This document shows positions 1 through 9,277 of a stretch of 64,000 bases of DNA, piece by piece. Positions within the stretch are counted from its first letter, which is position 1. Each line of letters opens with the position of its first letter. Source of the stretch: JAGWAJ01 sp965215155 (GTDB lineage Bacteria > Acidobacteriota > Vicinamibacteria > Vicinamibacterales > UBA8438); contig CBDCCY010000001.1 of the NCBI GenBank assembly GCA_965215155.1, positions 1,116,001 through 1,180,000 on the forward strand. Reading direction: 5' to 3'. The translations under genes and the position numbers were made by a program. The notes below the pieces were generated by a model that had not been told where the DNA came from, searched no databases, and saw only the letters and a program-made list of their open reading frames with translations.

Positions 1-525
1 CGGCGCGCGGTGGACGCCGCGCGCGTCGTGCGCAAGCGCGACCCGCAGACGGAATGGCGGGTGCGCGGCAGCCACGCGCTCGGGCGGCGCGCCGGCGCCG
101 TGCTGCGCTCGTTGTGGCGCTGGCGCGAGCGGGAGGCGGAGGCTGCGGACCGGCCCCCGTTCCACGTCCTCTCGAACGCGGACCTCGTCGACGCGGCGGC
201 GCGCCTCGACCGCGGCGAGCGCGTCGCGCCCCGCGGCCCGCGGGGCGGACGTCTCGCGCGCTTCCGCCGCGCCGCTGAAGAGGCCCTGCGGCTCGACGAG
301 GCGGAATGGCCGGGGCGCCCGCCGGCGAAGGCGCGCCCGCGCTTCACGAAGGCCCAGGACCGGCGTCTGGCCGCGCTCCGGCGCCGCCGCGACCGCGCCG
401 CCCGGGAGCTCTCCCTCGACGCGGACCTGATCGCCCCGCGGGCGGCGCTGGAACGGATCGCGGTCGACGGCGACGCCGCCCTCGCCGCCCTGCTGCCCTG
501 GCAGCGCTCCGCGCTCGACGGCTGA
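1..525 (+). CDS. rnd: Ribonuclease D, C-terminal part (HRDC domain), 5' end outside window
   Basis: The frame is open from the first base and ends at 525, so the gene starts upstream and a GTG at position 10 is probably internal. Two helical basic/acidic repeats are visible. The first is around PFHVLSNADLVDAAARL (residues 50-66). The second is around RFTKAQDRRLAALRRRRD, followed by LIAPRAALERIA. The pattern 'helical segment - L-A-PR-ALE-IA' is typical of the HRDC nucleic-acid-binding domain at the C-terminus of RNase D, a 3'-5' exoribonuclease acting in tRNA 3' processing. The DEDD catalytic domain lies outside the window, so RecQ or another HRDC protein cannot be strictly excluded. It is 158 bp upstream of asd on the same strand. 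Confidence 0.72.
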   Translation, partial: RRAVDAARVVRKRDPQTEWRVRGSHALGRRAGAVLRSLWRWREREAEAADRPPFHVLSNADLVDAAARLDRGERVAPRGPRGGRLARFRRAAEEALRLDEAEWPGRPPAKARPRFTKAQDRRLAALRRRRDRAARELSLDADLIAPRAALERIAVDGDAALAALLPWQRSALDG

Positions 526-683
526 CGGTCGGCGTATGATCCGGCGACGCGTGGCCGATGGGGCCGGGCAGGGTCGCCGCGCGTGCGACACGGGGATCGG
601 GCCCGCACGTGGCCGTGGGCAGACGCGGTCGGATGCCGACGCGTCTGAGCCGTGGGATTCGGAGCAGCAGGAGCTGGGGGGCG

Positions 684-1784
684 ATGAAGACGGTCGGGTT
701 CGTCGGTTGGCGCGGCATGGTCGGGTCGGTGCTGCTGGACAGAATGGCGTCGGAGGGCGACTTCATCGGCTGCGAGCCGGTGTTCTTCTCGACCTCGCAG
801 GTCGGACAGCCCGGGCCGGCCGTGGGCGGCCGGGAGTCGGCGCCGCTGCGGGACGCGAACGACGTCCGGGCGCTGGCCGAGGCCGCCGTGGTCGTGACGT
901 GCCAGGGGGGCGACTACACGCGGTCCGTCCACGGGACGCTGCGCGAGAGCGGCTGGGACGGCTACTGGATCGACGCCGCGTCCGCCCTGCGCATGAACGA
1001 GACCAGCGTCATCGTCCTCGATCCCGTGAACCGCCGCGTCATCGACGAGGCGCTCGACGGCGGCACCCGGGACTTCATCGGCGGGAACTGCACCGTGAGC
1101 CTCATGCTGATGGGGCTGCAGGGCCTCTTCGACCGCGGGTGGGTCGAGTGGATGACCTGCATGACCTACCAGTCGGCGTCCGGCGCCGGCGCGCGGCACA
1201 TGACGGAGCTGGTCCGGCAGATGGGGGAGCTCGGCGGCTGCTACGCGCCCGGCCGGACCGCGCTGGAGCTGGAGCGCCTCGTCACGGGGCGCATGAACAA
1301 CGGCGGGCTCCCGACGGAGCACTTCGGCGTCCCGCTGGCCGCCAGCCTCATCCCCTGGATCGGCGGCGCCATGGACAACGGCCAGACGCGCGAGGAATGG
1401 AAGGCCGAGAACGAAGCCAACAAGATCCTGGGAACAGAACGGTTCGTCCCGATCGACGGGCAGTGCGTGCGGGTGGGCGCGATGCGCTGCCACAGCCAGG
1501 CGGTGACGGTGAAGCTGACCGCGGACGTCCCCCTCGCCGACATCGAGTCCGCCATCGCCGGCGCCAACGACTGGGTCGAGGTGCTGCCGAACGACCACGA
1601 GGCGACCCGCCAGCGCCTCACGCCGGCCGCCGTCTCCGGCCACCTGCACGTCCCCGTGGGACGCATCCGCAAGACCACGTTCGGACCCGACTACCTGACC
1701 TGCTTCACCGTCGGGGACCAGTTGCTGTGGGGTGCGGCGGAGCCGCTGCGGCGCACGCTGCTGATCGTGCTGGGGCGCCTCTGA
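684..1784 (+). CDS. asd: Aspartate-semialdehyde dehydrogenase
   Basis: A 366-aa protein that makes aspartate-semialdehyde from aspartyl phosphate with NADPH, the branch point to lysine/diaminopimelate, threonine and methionine. The N-terminus MKTVGFVGWRGMVGSVLLDRM is the expected G-x-x-G-x-x-G-type dinucleotide fold. GGNCTVSLMLMGL at about residue 135 holds the catalytic cysteine, and YQSASGAGARHMTEL is a signature of the gammaproteobacterial-type Asd branch, whose E. coli member is about 367 aa. The frame opens upstream at 558, but the ATG at 684 starts exactly at the conserved N-terminus and follows a GGAGCTGGGG purine-rich stretch. It appears complete and has no close operon partner. Confidence 0.95.
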   Translation: MKTVGFVGWRGMVGSVLLDRMASEGDFIGCEPVFFSTSQVGQPGPAVGGRESAPLRDANDVRALAEAAVVVTCQGGDYTRSVHGTLRESGWDGYWIDAASALRMNETSVIVLDPVNRRVIDEALDGGTRDFIGGNCTVSLMLMGLQGLFDRGWVEWMTCMTYQSASGAGARHMTELVRQMGELGGCYAPGRTALELERLVTGRMNNGGLPTEHFGVPLAASLIPWIGGAMDNGQTREEWKAENEANKILGTERFVPIDGQCVRVGAMRCHSQAVTVKLTADVPLADIESAIAGANDWVEVLPNDHEATRQRLTPAAVSGHLHVPVGRIRKTTFGPDYLTCFTVGDQLLWGAAEPLRRTLLIVLGRL

Positions 1785-1940
1785 TGCGGCCGGGTCCGCG
1801 CTACGGCGGCCCGCAACGCCCTGCGCGACGGGTCCGTGCGTCAGCGCACCACGAGCGGCGCCTCGATCGGCAGCGCGGGGTCGGCGTCCGTCTTCGGGAC
1901 CAGCATCCGCTGCCGGGCAGGGGAGGCTCGGGCTGAGCCG

Positions 1941-2333
1941 TCAGCCCGCCAGCGCTTCGAGGACGCGCGCCACGAAGCCGCGTGCGGCGTCCAGGTCCTC
2001 CCTGGCGCCCTGCGGGTCGACTACGAAAGCCGGCGCGTAGTCGGCGTCCTCCCGGTACTTCTGGAGTCTCGCGATCAGCCGCGAGGTCGACGCGTCGTAG
2101 CGGCCGGTCCTGACGAAGTGGAGATTGAACAGGTGCTGCGCGCCGCCGTGCGTACGGGGCTCGAAGCCCTCGGCGTAGAGCTGGCCACGCATTGCGTGGA
2201 AGACGGCGAAGTAGGCGCGTGCGATCGCGATACGCGGGTGGCCGGCGCGAAGCAGCCCTTCTGCCGCGCGAAGCTCCTCGTCGGCCAGATCGAGCTCGGC
2301 GCGAGCGCTCTCGCGGCGCGCCTCCTCCGTCAT
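1941..2333 (-). CDS. HEPN-domain protein, likely toxin of a HEPN/MNT pair
   Basis: A 130-aa all-helical protein. The segment EELRAAEGLLRAGHPRIAIARAYFAVFHAM and the later YREDADY with the helix ending VLEALAG fit the HEPN (DUF86/C-terminal kinase-like) family. HEPN toxins of this kind are usually RNases held in check by a partner nucleotidyltransferase. The ATG at 2333 overlaps the stop of the MNT gene by 4 bp (ATGA), so the two are translationally coupled. The frame stays open further upstream, but that part lies inside the MNT gene in another frame. The canonical R-x4-6-H motif is not obvious, so RNase activity is an inference from the pairing. Confidence 0.8.
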   Translation of the reverse strand: MTEEARRESARAELDLADEELRAAEGLLRAGHPRIAIARAYFAVFHAMRGQLYAEGFEPRTHGGAQHLFNLHFVRTGRYDASTSRLIARLQKYREDADYAPAFVVDPQGAREDLDAARGFVARVLEALAG

Positions 2334-2710
2334 AGCGGAAAGCCGTCGCGTTCGATGTCCATGACGAGCGCCCGCTCCTGCCTGCGCCAGCGCTCGAACG
2401 TCGCCCGGTCGAGAACGGTTGCCGAGAGCAGGACGTCGTGCGCGAGCCCGACGTCCGCCGACAGATCGATGACGTCGCGCCGGGTGCGCCAATCGACCTG
2501 CTCCAGTACCACCGCCACGTCGACGTCGGAGTCCTCGCGCATCTCGCCACGCGCGCACGATCCGAACAACCGCACGTCGACGAGCGCCTCCCCGTAGCGC
2601 CTGCGCAGCGCCGCGGCGAACCGAACGGAAGCGCCGCGCGGACCTGCCGCGGCCTGCGCCGCTGCCGCATCCCGTGGTCCGGTCGGAGGGACGTCCAGCC
2701 TCGACCTCAT
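2330..2710 (-). CDS. MNT-type nucleotidyltransferase, likely antitoxin of the HEPN/MNT pair
   Basis: A 126-aa protein with the minimal nucleotidyltransferase signature: VRLFGSCARGEMREDSDVDVAVVLE (residues 45-69). This is the G-S-x-A-R-G loop followed by the metal-binding D-x-D. Family members add AMP groups to the partner HEPN protein or neutralise it by complex formation. It is first in a two-gene unit, overlaps HEPN by 4 bp, and is divergent from the secreted DUF305/LVIVD gene, with 132 bp between the start codons that must hold both promoters. The start at 2710 gives a usual family length. Confidence 0.85.
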   Translation of the reverse strand: MRSRLDVPPTGPRDAAAAQAAAGPRGASVRFAAALRRRYGEALVDVRLFGSCARGEMREDSDVDVAVVLEQVDWRTRRDVIDLSADVGLAHDVLLSATVLDRATFERWRRQERALVMDIERDGFPL

Positions 2711-2842
2711 GCGTCACCGAGTATAGGACCGCGCGCCTTCCGAATCGAGGATGCCCCGAGCGACCCACCGGTGACGGCGCGGCTGCCGGCCGGTAGAATG
2801 CCGGGACACGAACTGCAACCAATCCGTTGTGCGGAGACTCCC

Positions 2843-5485
2843 ATGCCCCACGAGAACCGCGGACCGTCCTCGCCCGTTGTGACCGCCGTCGTCGGCGCGG
2901 CGTGCCTCTCGTTCGCAACCGTCGCGACGCACGCCCAGGCGCCCATCGTGCAGCCCGGCGCGCCCGGTGAGCCGAGCCGCGAGATCACGGCCGCCGAAGC
3001 CTCCGACCTGGCCGGCATCCGCTTCACGGAAGCCGATGTCCGCTTCATGCAGGGGATGATCCCGCACCACGCGCAGGCGCTCGAGATGACGGCGCTCGTC
3101 GCGGAGCGGACGGCCGACGAAACGATGCCGCGCCTGGCGCAGCGCATCGAGCTCTCGCAGGAAGACGAGATCGAGATGATGCAGGAGTGGCTGGGCTCGC
3201 GCGGGCAGGACGTTCCGGGCGTCGACGCGCACCACGCCCCCGGTTGGGAGCCGATGCCGGGGATGCTCACGCCGGAGGAGATGGACCGGCTTGCGGGGGC
3301 CGAGGGGGTCGCGTTCGACAGGCTCTTCCTCGAGCTGATGATCAAGCACCACCAGGGCGCCGTGACCATGGTCGAGAACCTCCTCGACCAGCGCGGCGCG
3401 GCGCAGGACTCCCAGCTCTTCGCGTTCACGAGCGACGTCACCTCCGACCAGACGGCGGAGATCGATCGCATGGACGCGATGCTCGCCGCTCTCTCGCCCG
3501 ATCCGCGCGTGGGCCTCGCGGCCGGATTCGCCGACGCGGGCCAGGCACTGTGGAACATGGCCCTCGTCGCCACGCGGGCGAAGCCCGACGGCTTCTACGA
3601 CCCCCGGAACCCGGCGGGGCGGCCGGTGCCGGTCGAGCGGGACGAAGAGCCGGAGGCGGAGCCGGCCGAGCCCGCGCCGGCCGCAGGCGAAGCAGGCCAC
3701 GCCGGCGACCCGAACGACGAGGCGGAGCACGCGGACGGGCGGGACGAGGACCGCCCGGAGCACGAGGCCGGACACGATCGCGACGGCGCCGAGCTCGACG
3801 GTGGTGCCGCCGAGCCGGGCGACGAAGTGCAGCAGGAGGCAGCGGCGGATGCGGTCGAGACGGAGGTCGATGAGGAGACCGAGGAGGACACCGCGCGGCG
3901 GCGCGGGCTGCTCAACTTCGGCAACACCGACCTCGCCTTCGCCGGCGATCGGCTCTTCGTCGGCAGCCACCACGGCTTCAACACCTATCGTGTCGAGGTT
4001 CCGGCTTCGCCGCAGCTCGTGAGCTCCGTCGTCTGCCCCGGCGGGCAGGGGGACGTGTCGGTGGTCGGCAACCTGCTGATCATGTCGGTCGAGCAGACCC
4101 GCGGGCGGCTCGACTGCGGCCTGCAGGGCGTCGCCGAGCCGGTGAGCGAGGCGCGCTTCCGCGGCGTCCGCGTCTTCGATATCGGCGACCTGCGGATGCC
4201 GCGGCAGGTCGCGGCCGTGCAGACCTGCCGCGGCTCGCACACCCATACCGTGGTCACGGACCCCGACGACGACGGCAACATCTACGTCTACAATTCGGGC
4301 GCCGCCCCCGTTCGTTCCGGCGAGGAGCTCGCCGGTTGCTCGGACGAGTCGCCGGCCGAGGACGCCGACACGGCACTCTTCCGCATCGACGTCATCCGCA
4401 TCCCGCTCGCCAACCCGGAGGACGCGCGCATCGTCAGCCGTCCCGCCGTCTTCCAGGATCCCGACACGGGCAACCTGGCCGGGCTGTGGCGCGGCGGCGA
4501 CCACGGGCCGGGCACGCAGCAGACGGCCGAGTCGAGCCGCTGCCACGACATCACGGCCTTCCCCGAGATCGGCCTCGCCGCCGGGGCGTGCTCCGGGAAC
4601 GGCATCCTGCTCGACATCTCCGACCCGGTGAATCCCGTCCGCGTCGACGACGTCGTCGACCCGGCGTTCGCCTACTGGCACTCGGCGACGTTCAACAACG
4701 ACGGCACGAAGGTCATCTTCACCGACGAGTGGGGCGGCGGCGGACGCCCGCGCTGCCGTGCGTCCGACCCCCGCGACTGGGGCGCCAACGCCATCTACGA
4801 CATCGTCGACGGCAGGTTGGAGTACCGCAGCCACTACAAGCTGCCCGCCCCCCAGACCGAGCGGGAGAACTGCGTCGCCCACAACGGCTCCATCGTTCCC
4901 GTCCCGGGGCGCGACATCATGGTGCAGGCGTGGTACCAGGGCGGCATCTCGGTCTTCGACTTCACCGACTCGTCCAATCCGGTGGAGATCGCGTTCTTCG
5001 ACCGCGGCCCCATCCACCCGGAGCGCTTCGTCATGGGCGGCTTCTGGTCGGCCTACTGGTACCGGGGCTACATCTACGGCACGGAGATCGCGCGCGGCCT
5101 CGACGTGCTGGAGCTGCTGCCGAGCGAGCACCTGACGGAGAACGAGATTGCCGCCGCCGCGTCGGTCGCCCCGTCCGCCTTCAACGCCCAGCAGCAGCGG
5201 CGCCTCGAGTGGCCCGTGCGGCCGGTCGTCGCGCGCGCCTACCTCGACCAGCTCGCGCGCAGCGACACCCTTGGCGCGGACCGCCGCGCGGCACTGTCGG
5301 GTCTGCTGGACCGCGTCGACGAGGCGGGCGGCGGAACGGCGGGTGCGGTGCCGAATCTCGCCGCGGAGCTGACGTCGGCCGCGCAGGCGCTCGGCGACGA
5401 TCGGGCGGAAGCGGGCGGGCGCACGGCACAGCGGCTCGGCGCGCTGGCGGATGCGCTGAGGACTCTGTCCGAACGGCTACGGTGA
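2843..5485 (+). CDS. Secreted DUF305 - LVIVD-repeat fusion protein
   Basis: An 880-aa protein with a signal peptide (residues 1-33, ending ATVATHAQA). A DUF305 domain follows (about 45-260) with two histidine pairs, MQGMIPHHAQALEM and MIKHHQGAVTM, which in this family probably bind metal. A long acidic low-complexity linker follows (about 265-350, many E/D/A/P/H). The C-terminal half is an LVIVD-type beta-propeller with repeats such as FDIGDLRMPRQVAAV, LDISDPVNPVRVDDV and FDFTDSSNPVEIAFF. Function is unknown; it acts outside the cytoplasm. The ATG at 2843 was chosen because it begins the signal peptide. The gene ends 31 bp before PQQ1, so the two probably form one operon; the products may work together in the periplasm. 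Confidence 0.85.
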   Translation: MPHENRGPSSPVVTAVVGAACLSFATVATHAQAPIVQPGAPGEPSREITAAEASDLAGIRFTEADVRFMQGMIPHHAQALEMTALVAERTADETMPRLAQRIELSQEDEIEMMQEWLGSRGQDVPGVDAHHAPGWEPMPGMLTPEEMDRLAGAEGVAFDRLFLELMIKHHQGAVTMVENLLDQRGAAQDSQLFAFTSDVTSDQTAEIDRMDAMLAALSPDPRVGLAAGFADAGQALWNMALVATRAKPDGFYDPRNPAGRPVPVERDEEPEAEPAEPAPAAGEAGHAGDPNDEAEHADGRDEDRPEHEAGHDRDGAELDGGAAEPGDEVQQEAAADAVETEVDEETEEDTARRRGLLNFGNTDLAFAGDRLFVGSHHGFNTYRVEVPASPQLVSSVVCPGGQGDVSVVGNLLIMSVEQTRGRLDCGLQGVAEPVSEARFRGVRVFDIGDLRMPRQVAAVQTCRGSHTHTVVTDPDDDGNIYVYNSGAAPVRSGEELAGCSDESPAEDADTALFRIDVIRIPLANPEDARIVSRPAVFQDPDTGNLAGLWRGGDHGPGTQQTAESSRCHDITAFPEIGLAAGACSGNGILLDISDPVNPVRVDDVVDPAFAYWHSATFNNDGTKVIFTDEWGGGGRPRCRASDPRDWGANAIYDIVDGRLEYRSHYKLPAPQTERENCVAHNGSIVPVPGRDIMVQAWYQGGISVFDFTDSSNPVEIAFFDRGPIHPERFVMGGFWSAYWYRGYIYGTEIARGLDVLELLPSEHLTENEIAAAASVAPSAFNAQQQRRLEWPVRPVVARAYLDQLARSDTLGADRRAALSGLLDRVDEAGGGTAGAVPNLAAELTSAAQALGDDRAEAGGRTAQRLGALADALRTLSERLR

Positions 5486-5516
5486 GCTCCTGCCCTTGTG
5501 AGCGAAGAGGAGCCTG

Positions 5517-5735
5517 ATGATGAACAACAGGTCCACCGCGTCGCGAAGCGTCTCCGTTCTCGGGATCGCGGTCATCGTCGTCGCGTCGGGCGCTGCCGCC
5601 TACGCGCAGACTGCGGCCGACTTCGTGCCCGTCACCGACGCCATGCTGCAGGCCCCGGCGCCGGAGGACTGGCTGACGTGGCGCCGCACGACGGACAGTT
5701 GGGGCTTCCGATGTGAATATCCCGTAAGGTATTGA
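5517..5735 (+). pseudogene. PQQ-type dehydrogenase 1 (PQQ1), fragment 1 of 3 (signal peptide and N-terminus)
   Basis: The start ATG at 5517 follows an AAGAGGAG ribosome site. The product begins with a signal peptide (ending AAAYAQT) and DFVPVTDAMLQAPAPEDWLTWRRT, matching the mature N-terminus of PQQ2 (FVPVTDTVLQDPDPADWLMWRRT). Homology stops at TGG GGC (W-G, 5700-5705). A foreign 10-codon tail then runs to a stop at 5733-5735. The gene resumes at 23867 with the same TGGGGCT and codons for W-G-Y-S-P-L. Fragments 5517-5699, 23867-24625 and 29799-30659 sum to 601 codons without a frame break. The intact enzyme would be a periplasmic quinoprotein alcohol-type dehydrogenase. Confidence 0.88.
5700..5733. 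other. Attachment site, left end of element A
   Basis: Core TGGGGCT at 5700-5706, then 9 nt, then the 18-bp arm motif at 5716-5733. The arm is related to the arms at 29772-29789 (B) and 33068-33085 (C), which lie at the identical 9-nt spacing from their cores. Confidence 0.65.
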
Positions 5736-5824
5736 CAATAGGAGTCTTACGTCTCAATTGGGCGTTTGTTCCCCTCGTCGTATCCCCCGTTCTGAATCGG
5801 ATTCCAGCGGACCAAGAACACTGT

Positions 5825-6072
5825 CCATGGACCCGCGCCGGGCGCGGCCGGCAGCCGTGGCGGCCATACCCCGCACCCGGCCTCCGCCCAGGACGCCGGC
5901 CACGCCCCTGCGGCCGGTCCTTGGCGAACGGCGCGGCCTGTCGGCGACCCGCCCGGCCGGCCTCGTCCAACTGCCGTTTCAGGTGCTCGTTCTCTTGCTT
6001 CAGGCGGTCATTCTCCCGTTGCAATCGGTTCCTATTGCGCTGCAACCGGCCCTTCTCGCGCCGCAGGTGCGC
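5825..6072 (-). pseudogene. IS66-family transposase relic (N-terminal coiled coil)
   Basis: The minus-strand frame reads LRREKGRLQRNRNRLQREND followed by a leucine-zipper-like run and RRQAAPFAKDRPQGRGRRPG. This is nearly the same as the N-terminal segment of the IS66-type gene at 57581. It is joined without a stop to the end of the IS1182-like transposase frame and has no catalytic domain, so it is only a fragment. Confidence 0.75.
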
Positions 6073-6149
6073 ATAACAGTAACCCTTGCGATGAACAGCC
6101 CGTGGAAGTCTGTTTGCTGAGCCCTGCTCTTCAGGCAGCTTTGCGATGA

Positions 6150-7363
6150 CCGATTGAGCCGAAGAGCGCCATCGGTGTCCATTTGAACCCCCAGAGGCGC
6201 GCGTCAGACGCCCCCAGTGGCCGGTCAAGCGCCCGATCAGGCGGCAAATCGCCGAAACAGCCCGCCCCTGCAGGCTCCGAGGCGTACCGACGCCGGTCTG
6301 GCGGCGCAGGAGCAGCCCGATGTTACAGGCGGCCGCCTGGATTAGAACGCGCTTGCGGACATTCGCGTGACCGCGCACCCACACCCGACGCATACCCCCC
6401 GTCTCATACATGTGCGCGAAAGTCCGCTCCACCACCTCGCCCCGACAGCGTTGCAGGCGACGACCCCGCCGCCCGCGGACACGCCGGCGGTTCGCGTACA
6501 AAGCCCTCTGCGCAGCTCGCTTCTCCGGCGGCGTCTCTCCCGTCTTCTTGTCCTGCCAGCAGCGCCGGCCGCGTTCAGGCTCCGATACGTGACTCCGAAC
6601 CCCCACCTCGCCGAGCGCCACCAGCGTCGCCACCAGCGTCGCGTCGCTGTGGTACCCCTTGTCGGCTACCACCTCGTCGACCCCCGAACCGTCCGGCACC
6701 ACCAACTCCACCTGCTCGGCCGCCATGATCAGCGTCTCCGGCAGCGTCGCCGTATCGCCGTCCGAGGCATCCCGCACCGTCACCGAGACGATCGCCCCCG
6801 TGTCCATGTCGACCCCGTGCTCGACCTTGTGGGCCAAGTGCGTCCTTCGCGACCTTCGCGTCTGGATCCTGCGGCGATTTCCAATCCTTGTTCGAGATCT
6901 TCTTGTTCTTCCGAGACCGGTCGAACCGAGCCAGATCCGCCTGTGTCGGCGTCTCCACCCAGACGCTTCCGCCAACCGCCGAATGAACGCCGCGTAGGAT
7001 TCGCCCGTGTCCCGACGCTCGATGCTCCGCATCGCTGCGTTCGCTTCCAGCGTCGTCGCATCGATCCCGACCGTCTTCCCCTTCACCAGACCCGCCGCCG
7101 ACACGCGCTCGAGAACCCACGTGAATACCGCCTCGTGCGTCTCCACGTCGATCAGCCGACGCGTCCGTGACAGCGTCGAGTGGTCCGGCGACGCCTCGGT
7201 CACGTCCAGGTCCAGGAACGACCGCAGGCTCAGAGAATCGACCACCCGCCACGCAATCCCGCGCTCCAAAGACAGACCCTCGAAGTAGCCGATGAACAGC
7301 ATCCGGAAATACCGCCCAGGACGCAGACTCGGCCGCCCCATCCGCGCCGCGTAGAACACCGCG
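6150..7363 (-). pseudogene. IS1182/IS5-like DDE transposase, 3' exon (downstream of the group II intron)
   Basis: It continues the transposase begun at 9429. Motifs include AARMGRPSLRPGRYFRMLFIGYFEG, RGIAWRVVDSLSLRSFLDLD, PDHSTLSRTRRLID and GKTVGIDATTLEANAAMRSI (first catalytic Asp). Later come EVVADKGYHS (second Asp) and EVVERTFAHMYETGGMRRVWVRG (Glu region). Two frameshifts lie near 6975 and 6845, the first a missing G after AEASG. Between them another frame reads ETPTQADLARFDRSRK and SNKDWKSPQDPDAKVAK. The frame then runs into the IS66 relic, and the 3' end near 6150 is approximate. The protein is probably inactive unless the indels are assembly errors. Confidence 0.75.
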
Positions 7364-7391
7364 GTTGCGGTAGGGAACCGGGTTGCCCCGG

Positions 7392-7435
7392 TCCCCCCGC
7401 GCAGATCCGTACGTGCGCGCGAACGCATACGGCTC
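7392..7435 (-). ncRNA. Group II intron domain V
   Basis: Minus-strand GAGCCGTATGCG, loop, CGCACGTACGGATCTG, followed by a G-run. It starts directly after the maturase stop codon. The helix and its AGC-like base are typical of the catalytic domain V of bacterial group II introns. Confidence 0.85.
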
Positions 7436-8920
7436 CTACCTTGGGTGGTTGACGACAAACCGCTTGACGGGCCACGGGTGCCGAATCCGCACGGGGGGCC
7501 AATACCGCGCCGTGAGGCGCCGCACAGTGGCTATCGTCGCCCCCGTCTTCTGTGACCGCCGGCGCAAGGTCATGAGCCAAATCCACTCAAGACGCCATAC
7601 GAAACCGTCAAGGGTCCGGGAACTGGTCGGCACGGCATAATAATTCAGCCAGCCGTTGACCACCTTCCCCAGCCATTGCGCCGTCTCGTGGACGTCTGCG
7701 TGCATTCGCGCGCGGAGTCGTTCCTTGAGCCGTTTCAGGGTTCGCGTGACCCGTTTCGCTATCGGCTTGCGCCCCAGCCCGAATTTTCCGTTCCTCTTCG
7801 TCTTGCAGTAGTGCGTGAATCCGAGGAAATCGAAAGTCTCCGGTCGACGTTCCCCCCGCGCCCGGCGGTTCGTCATCGCGAACCGGCCGAACTCGATGAG
7901 GCGCGTCTTGTCGGGGTGCAGCTCAAGCGCAAACTGGTGCAGCCTCTCCCTGAGGTCGTCGAGAAACTGGTCCGCGTCCGCCTTGCGTTGGCAGCCAACG
8001 ATGAAGTCGTCGGCGTAACGCACGATGATAGTGTCCCCCGTAGCCTTTCGGACGCGCCACTTCTTCTGGAACCAGAGGTCGAGGACATAGTGCAGGTAGA
8101 TGTTCGCGAGAACAGGTGAAACCACCGCACCTTGCGGGGTCCCCTGCAGGTCGTCCTTCCACTCGGCGCCTTCCATGACGCCGGCGTTCAGCCACTTGAC
8201 AATCAGCCGCAATACCCGCTTGTCCCCGAGTCGGTGTTCGAGAAACCGTAACAAATGGTCTCGCGAGAGCCGGTCGAAGAACGCCCGGATGTCCGCATCG
8301 ATTATCCAGTTGACCTTGCGCCGTTCTATCCCGAAAGCCAGCGCGTCGAGCGCATCATGTGCCCCACGCCCCGGCCGGAACCCGTAGCTGAACCCGAGAA
8401 ATTCCGGCTCGTAAATCGGCGTCAGGATGACATCCACTACCGCCTTCTGGACGATCTTGTCTTCCAAGGCAGCAATGCCGAGCGGTCGCGTCCCGCCGTC
8501 CGGTTTGGGTATTTCAACCCGCCGAGACGGCAGCGCCCGATACGCTCCCGAATGTACGCGTTCGTGCAGGTCGAGCAGCCGCTCCTCCAGCCCGTCCGCA
8601 TACGCCTTCCACAACACGCCATCCACGCCTGCCGATGCGGTCTTCTCCAGGTCGAAGAAGGCGCAGCGGAGCGCGTCCGTCGTGATGTGGTGCAAGAGCG
8701 CAGTCAGTTTCTCCTGCGGTTTCCTCGTTGCAGCTTGCCGTATCCGTTCGACCGCCTGTGACACGCCGTCCCGACCCTGCGTTCGGTGCGTGCTTTGGTC
8801 TCGCGAATTCCCCTTGGTTGAGGCCCTTCCCTCCAGCGACTCCGCAGGCGCTTTCGCTCCCTTGTTCGCCGCCTTCATCGGTACTACTGCCTCATCCGAC
8901 TTCTTCATCCCGTGCGCCAT
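7436..8920 (-). CDS. ltrA: Group II intron-encoded reverse transcriptase/maturase
   Basis: A 494-aa protein that helps the intron RNA fold and copies it at the target. The RT fingers/palm are clear: GVDGVLWKAYADGLEERL, RRVEIPKPDGGTRPLGIAALEDKIVQ, FSYGFRPGRGAHDAL, IDADIRAFFDRL and the active-site RYADDFIVGCQ (YADD). The X/maturase region follows, with WLGKVVNGWLNYYAVPTSSRTLDGFVWRLEWIWL near the C-terminus. No HNH/endonuclease domain follows, so retrohoming probably relies on other target DNA strands. The ATG at 8920 begins MAHGMKKSDEAVVP; the frame is open upstream into intron domain I, which makes an earlier start unlikely. The frame is intact, so the intron may be active. Confidence 0.92.
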   Translation of the reverse strand: MAHGMKKSDEAVVPMKAANKGAKAPAESLEGRASTKGNSRDQSTHRTQGRDGVSQAVERIRQAATRKPQEKLTALLHHITTDALRCAFFDLEKTASAGVDGVLWKAYADGLEERLLDLHERVHSGAYRALPSRRVEIPKPDGGTRPLGIAALEDKIVQKAVVDVILTPIYEPEFLGFSYGFRPGRGAHDALDALAFGIERRKVNWIIDADIRAFFDRLSRDHLLRFLEHRLGDKRVLRLIVKWLNAGVMEGAEWKDDLQGTPQGAVVSPVLANIYLHYVLDLWFQKKWRVRKATGDTIIVRYADDFIVGCQRKADADQFLDDLRERLHQFALELHPDKTRLIEFGRFAMTNRRARGERRPETFDFLGFTHYCKTKRNGKFGLGRKPIAKRVTRTLKRLKERLRARMHADVHETAQWLGKVVNGWLNYYAVPTSSRTLDGFVWRLEWIWLMTLRRRSQKTGATIATVRRLTARYWPPVRIRHPWPVKRFVVNHPR

Positions 8921-9277
8921 CGGATTCGGAATCCTCCTTTCCCGCTGCGGCCCCGGTTCGACTGCCGGGGCGGAATGAAGACCTCCCAGGTCCCGACGAA
9001 GGACGTACGAACGTGCGTGGGTTCTCCGACACCGTGGAGCCCTCCATCCCCTCACCCGTCGCGGTGATGTCGGTGTGGCCTTCGACCGCTGTGACAGTCT
9101 CGGCGCTCCAGACCTGTCTTCTTTCGATGCTCAATAGCCCCGCCCGTTCGCGCCCCTGTCAACGCTTCACCCGCCGCCTCACGGCGACCGGCGCATGACT
9201 CGGGGTGAAGGTGGTCGGTTACGCCTTCCTTCCGCCGGACTCTCACCGGCTATCCTCCGCCAGTTTGCCTGGCGCAC

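Larger units (their letters stand above)
7364..9277 (-). mobile_element. Group II intron (1914 bp) inserted in the IS1182-like transposase gene
   Basis: On the minus strand the intron begins GTGCGCCAGGCAAACTGG at 9277, a GUGYG-type 5' end. It carries a reverse-transcriptase ORF (8920-7436), then a domain V hairpin (7435-7392), and ends CCCTACCGCAAC at 7364, a 3' end of the AY type. Joining base 9278 to base 7363 gives codons for FVEGL-C-AVFYAARMGRPS. This is the expected uninterrupted transposase sequence, so both splice borders are supported by coding continuity. The flanking GCCGGTGAGAGTCCGGC hairpin is like domain I elements of bacterial introns. Confidence 0.88.

Noticed and set aside
2714..5131. 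805-aa open frame on the minus strand
   Set aside because: Exact antisense of the DUF305/LVIVD gene; low-complexity Arg/Val/Asp composition caused by GC-rich codons, no domain.
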